Positions 61,249-64,000 of a DNA stretch of 64,000 nt are shown piece by piece. Source of the stretch: an uncultured Bacilli bacterium (GTDB lineage Bacteria; Bacillota_I; Bacilli_A; RF39; UBA660); the NCBI GenBank assembly GCA_934100165.1, contig CAKOPN010000003.1:124001-188000 (forward strand), in the 5' to 3' direction. Positions within the stretch are counted from its first letter, which is position 1. The number at the start of each line of letters is the position of its first letter. A program made the position numbers and the translations under genes. The notes under the pieces are model-generated. The model did not search any database and was not told the origin of the DNA. It saw only the letters and a program-made list of their open reading frames with translations.

Positions 61249-62304
61249 ATGATAGAAAGATTGAATATTATAAAAGAAAGATATGATGAATTAAATAAAC
61301 TTCTTTTAGATCCAGAAGTTTTAAAAGACATAAAGAAAACAAAAGAACTTTCAAAAGAATGTGCAGAATTAAAAGAAATAACAGATGCCTATGAAAAATA
61401 TCAAAAAGTTTTAAAAGACATAGAAGCAGCAAAAGAAATGGCAAAAGATCCAGAAATGGGTGAATTTGCAAAAGAAGAATTAGAGTCATTGGAGAAAAAT
61501 AAAGAAGAATTAAATAAAGAATTAGAAATACTTTTAATTCCGAAGGATCCTAACGATGGTAAAAACGTTATAGTTGAAATTCGTGGAGCAGCAGGTGGAG
61601 ATGAAGGAAACATCTTTGCAGGGGATCTTTACAGAATGTACACTAAATATGCTGAAAAAGAAGGATGGAAAACAGAACCAATAACAGAAGAATATTCTGA
61701 AGGAGGAGGCTTCTCTCTTGTCAGCTTTATGATAAAAGGTAAAAATGTTTATTCAAAAATGAAATATGAAAGTGGTGCACATCGTGTTCAAAGAGTACCA
61801 GTTACAGAAACACAAGGAAGAGTGCATACTTCTACTGCAACAGTGCTTGTTATGCCAGAAGCAGAAGACTTGGACTTTGAACTTGATATGTCTGAAGTAA
61901 GAATAGATATTACTAGATCATCTGGATGTGGAGGACAAGGAGTAAATACTACAGATTCGGCTGTTAGAGCAACACACATTCCAACTGGAATAATGGTATA
62001 CTGTCAAGTTGGAAGAAGTCAAATTCAAAACAAAGAAATGGCTCTTAATACTCTTAAAACAAGATTATATGACTTAAAACAACGTGAGAAAGAAGAAAAA
62101 GAGGGAGCCGAAAGAAGAAGTAAAATTGGAACTGGTGATAGAGCAGAAAAAATAAGAACATATAACTATCCACAAAATAGAGTAACTGATCATAGAATCG
62201 GATTTACTTTAATGCAATTAGATAGAGTTATGGAAGGCGATTTAGAACCCATTGTAGAAGCTTTAATTACAGAAGATCAAAGAAGAAAACTAGCTGGAGA
62301 ATAA
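61249..62304 (+). CDS. prfA: Peptide chain release factor 1
   Basis: 351 residues. VEIRGAAGGDEGNIFAGDLY, codon-recognition region RVPVTETQGRVHTSTATV (PxT-like), and the GGQ motif in SSGCGGQGVNTTDSAVRATH. It terminates at UAA and UAG. It lies 1 base upstream of prmC, which methylates the GGQ glutamine. Confidence 0.98.
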   Translation: MIERLNIIKERYDELNKLLLDPEVLKDIKKTKELSKECAELKEITDAYEKYQKVLKDIEAAKEMAKDPEMGEFAKEELESLEKNKEELNKELEILLIPKDPNDGKNVIVEIRGAAGGDEGNIFAGDLYRMYTKYAEKEGWKTEPITEEYSEGGGFSLVSFMIKGKNVYSKMKYESGAHRVQRVPVTETQGRVHTSTATVLVMPEAEDLDFELDMSEVRIDITRSSGCGGQGVNTTDSAVRATHIPTGIMVYCQVGRSQIQNKEMALNTLKTRLYDLKQREKEEKEGAERRSKIGTGDRAEKIRTYNYPQNRVTDHRIGFTLMQLDRVMEGDLEPIVEALITEDQRRKLAGE

Positions 62305-62305
62305 A

Positions 62306-63124
62306 ATGACTATTGAGAAGTTGATTATATATGGAAAACAATACTTATCATCAACAGAAGCAAAAATGATTTTATCCATGGTCTTAGGATACGATTCACT
62401 AGACTTATTAAATCATTTAGGGGAAATAATAGAAGATTCAAAGGTAGAGGAATACAAAAAAATAATTGATGCAAAATTAAACAATAAACCAATTCAATAT
62501 ATACTAGGTAAAAGTAATTTCTATGGATTAGACCTAATTGTTAATGAAAATGTACTAATACCTAGATTTGAAACAGAAGAACTTGTTGAAAATACTAAGA
62601 AAATGATAGATGAAAAATTTGGAAGCAATGCAAAAATTCTAGATTTGTGCTGTGGTAGTGGTGCGATAGCATTAGCATTAAAAAATTTGAATAAAAATTA
62701 TGATGTAACAATGTCCGATATTAGTCAAGGTGCCTTAGAAGTAGCAAAAGAAAATAGTAAAAGACTAAATTTAGATGTTAAAGCTATTCAAAGTGACTTG
62801 TTTGCAAACATTGATACTAAATATGACGTTATTGTAAGTAACCCACCATATATAAAAACAAATGAAGAAATCGAAGACATTGTAAGAAATAACGAGCCGC
62901 ATTTAGCATTATATGCTGGAGAAGATGGACTTGATTTTTATAGAAGAATTTTTAAGGAAATAAAAAAGTATTTAAACGATAAATACCTAATAGCGATAGA
63001 AATTGGTTGTACACAAAAAGAAGAAATTTTTAAACTAATAAATGAAAATCTAGAGAACGTAGACATCATTTGTAAAAAAGATTTATCGAATAGAGATAGA
63101 ATGATATTTATAACTAGTAAATAA
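62306..63124 (+). CDS. prmC: Release factor glutamine methyltransferase PrmC
   Basis: 272 residues. An N-terminal helical domain, IQYILGKSNFYGLDLIVN with VLIPRFETEELVE, SAM motif ILDLCCGSGAIALAL and catalytic VSNPPYI. It methylates the Gln of GGQ in release factors, matching its partner prfA next door. Confidence 0.97.
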   Translation: MTIEKLIIYGKQYLSSTEAKMILSMVLGYDSLDLLNHLGEIIEDSKVEEYKKIIDAKLNNKPIQYILGKSNFYGLDLIVNENVLIPRFETEELVENTKKMIDEKFGSNAKILDLCCGSGAIALALKNLNKNYDVTMSDISQGALEVAKENSKRLNLDVKAIQSDLFANIDTKYDVIVSNPPYIKTNEEIEDIVRNNEPHLALYAGEDGLDFYRRIFKEIKKYLNDKYLIAIEIGCTQKEEIFKLINENLENVDIICKKDLSNRDRMIFITSK

Positions 63125-63126
63125 AG

Positions 63127-63155
63127 GATACATAGGTATTCTTTTTTATTTAAAA
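63127..63155 (+). terminator. Terminator after prmC
   Basis: AGGATAC and GTATTCT pair with one G-U and a short loop, followed by TTTTTTATTT. Confidence 0.7.
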
Positions 63156-63214
63156 AAGTTTTAATTATTGAATATTTTTATAACATTATTAACAATATTT
63201 ATACAGGTGATAAT

Positions 63215-63742
63215 TTGAAAAGGTTAACTGTAATAATGGCGATAGTAATGTTTATTATCTTAGGAAAAAATAAAGTAGAAGAAATATTGATTCCAAATGA
63301 TGCTATTAGGATAAGAGTAATTGCAAATAGCAATGATAAAAAAGATATTGAAGTAAAAGAAAATGTTAAGAATGACATTACTCCAGTAATATATAACTTA
63401 TTAAAAAATGTAAAGACTATTAGCGAGGCCAGAAATATAATCAAAGAAAATATACCAAATATTGATATAGAAGTTGAAAAAAGTTTAATTAGACAAAATA
63501 GAAATGATAAATATAAGATTGCATATGGAATGAATTATTTCCCGGAAAAAAATTTTAAAGGAGTAACATATGAAGAAGGTTACTATGAGTCGTTAGTTAT
63601 AACATTGGGAAGTGGAGAGGGCAGTAATTATTGGTGTGTTCTTTTTCCACCATTATGCATGTTAGAATTCGATGAAACAGAGAAAGATAATATTGAATAT
63701 AAAAGTTTTGTAATGGAATTATTAAATAAATATAGTAAATAA
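63215..63742 (+). CDS. spoIIR: Stage II sporulation protein R
   Basis: 175 residues from a TTG start after CAGGTGATAA. N-terminal membrane helix (LTVIMAIVMFIILG), then the family's IPNDAIRIRVIANSNDKKDI, EARNIIKENIPNIDIEVEK, GVTYEEGYYESLVITLGSGE and GSNYWCVLFPPLCML. It is made in the forespore and signals SpoIIGA to activate sigma-E. Bacillus also places it near prmC. Confidence 0.95.
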   Translation: MKRLTVIMAIVMFIILGKNKVEEILIPNDAIRIRVIANSNDKKDIEVKENVKNDITPVIYNLLKNVKTISEARNIIKENIPNIDIEVEKSLIRQNRNDKYKIAYGMNYFPEKNFKGVTYEEGYYESLVITLGSGEGSNYWCVLFPPLCMLEFDETEKDNIEYKSFVMELLNKYSK

Positions 63743-63780
63743 TAAAATGTCTGGCATATTCTTAAATAAGGAGAGAAACT

Positions 63781-64000
63781 ATGCAAGACATTTTTATTAT
63801 CTTAATAATTGCAGTAAGTTTAAGTATGGATACTTTTTCATTATCTTTAGCATATGGAATGCTGAAGCTTAAAAATAGTATAATTAAGCAAATAAGTATA
63901 ACAGTGGGTATATTTCATTTCTTTATGCCACTTTTCGGTGATTTTTTAGGTGAATATATTTTAAGTATTATAAATATAAAGTCAACTTTAATAGTTGGAA
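63781..64000 (+). CDS. MntP/YtaF-like membrane protein, 5' part only
   Basis: From ATG 63781 (AGGAGAGAAACT upstream) to the window edge: about 73 residues, MQDIFIILIIAVSLSMDTFS continuing with LAYGMLKLKN and ITVGIFHFFMPLFGDFLGE. The SxDxFS motif in helix 1 and GxFHFxMP in helix 2 match the MntP manganese-efflux and YtaF sporulation families. Bacillus has mntP shortly after spoIIR, but YtaF cannot be excluded from the visible part. Confidence 0.72.
   Translation, partial: MQDIFIILIIAVSLSMDTFSLSLAYGMLKLKNSIIKQISITVGIFHFFMPLFGDFLGEYILSIINIKSTLIVG

Overview
The window is an AT-rich (roughly 30% GC by eye) chromosomal segment carrying the replication origin of a spore-forming Bacillota. Gene order matches the Bacillus oriC region: ftsH, tilS, rpsR-ssb-rpsF, ychF, parB-parA, noc, rsmG, mnmG, mnmE, jag, yidC, rnpA, rpmH, then oriC, dnaA, dnaN, recF, gyrB, gyrA, SRP RNA, tadA, dnaX, ybaB, recR. 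UGA is used as a stop (for example parB and yabG), so this is the standard bacterial code and not the Mycoplasma code. A ComK homologue points to class Bacilli. bofA, spoVT, yabG, spoVG, yabP, yabQ and spoIIR indicate an endospore former. I infer an uncultured Bacilli/Erysipelotrichales-like lineage; the family is not certain. I see no tRNA, rRNA, insertion sequence, prophage or CRISPR array.

Layout. From 1 to 18.45 kb every gene is on the minus strand, and from 18.8 kb onward almost every gene is on the plus strand, so both arms are read away from oriC (about 18.45-20.31 kb). Left arm: dusB, ftsH, tilS, divIC, the S6/SSB/S18 operon, ychF, an AbgT transporter, yyzM, parB-parA, noc, rsmG-mnmG-mnmE, and jag-yidC-rnpA-rpmH. 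Right arm: dnaA, dnaN, comK, recF, gyrB, gyrA, ffs, tadA, a 1.1-kb non-coding repeat array, dnaX-ybaB-recR-bofA-holB-ricT-trmN6, pth-mfd, spoVT, a T-box-controlled dut-metG-tatD block, a 3D-domain gene, rsmA, yabG-veg, spoVG, yabP-yabQ, a DHH phosphodiesterase, rplI-dnaB, a LysM/G5/M23 peptidase, yycJ-rlmH, an AGCS symporter and ung. Two minus-strand stretches follow (a LemA-like and a coiled-coil protein; a class A PBP), with pduL between them. The last block is ywiB-argS-rpoE, prfA-prmC, spoIIR and a partial mntP-like gene.

Main discovery. Between tadA and dnaX (about 28.28-29.35 kb) lies a tandem array with a period near 115 bp, in which two different palindromes alternate. One matches the Noc-binding sequence (TATTTCCCGGGAAATA; seven good copies and three decayed ones). 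The other matches parS (TGTTACACGTGAAACA; five identical copies and several decayed ones). The same window encodes both matching proteins: a ParB with parS-type features, and a Noc paralogue whose helix-turn-helix region carries Noc-type residues (Q, K and R at three of the four known specificity positions). This Noc is almost twice normal length. It has an Asn/Ser/Gly-rich linker of about 255 residues with scattered FG dipeptides, and it lacks room for the N-terminal membrane-binding helix of Bacillus Noc. Together they suggest one origin-proximal centromere that loads both CTP-dependent clamps side by side, possibly as a condensate and not as a membrane-bound complex.

Other points of interest: a ComK gene between dnaN and recF; FtsH with a Rho_N/SAP-like tail; a GdpP reduced to its DHH-DHHA1 half; a methionine T-box ahead of a dUTPase gene; and a hairpin enclosing the bofA start codon. 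Several syntenic neighbours known from Bacillus (hpt, yabA, rnmV, rlbA) are missing from their usual places.
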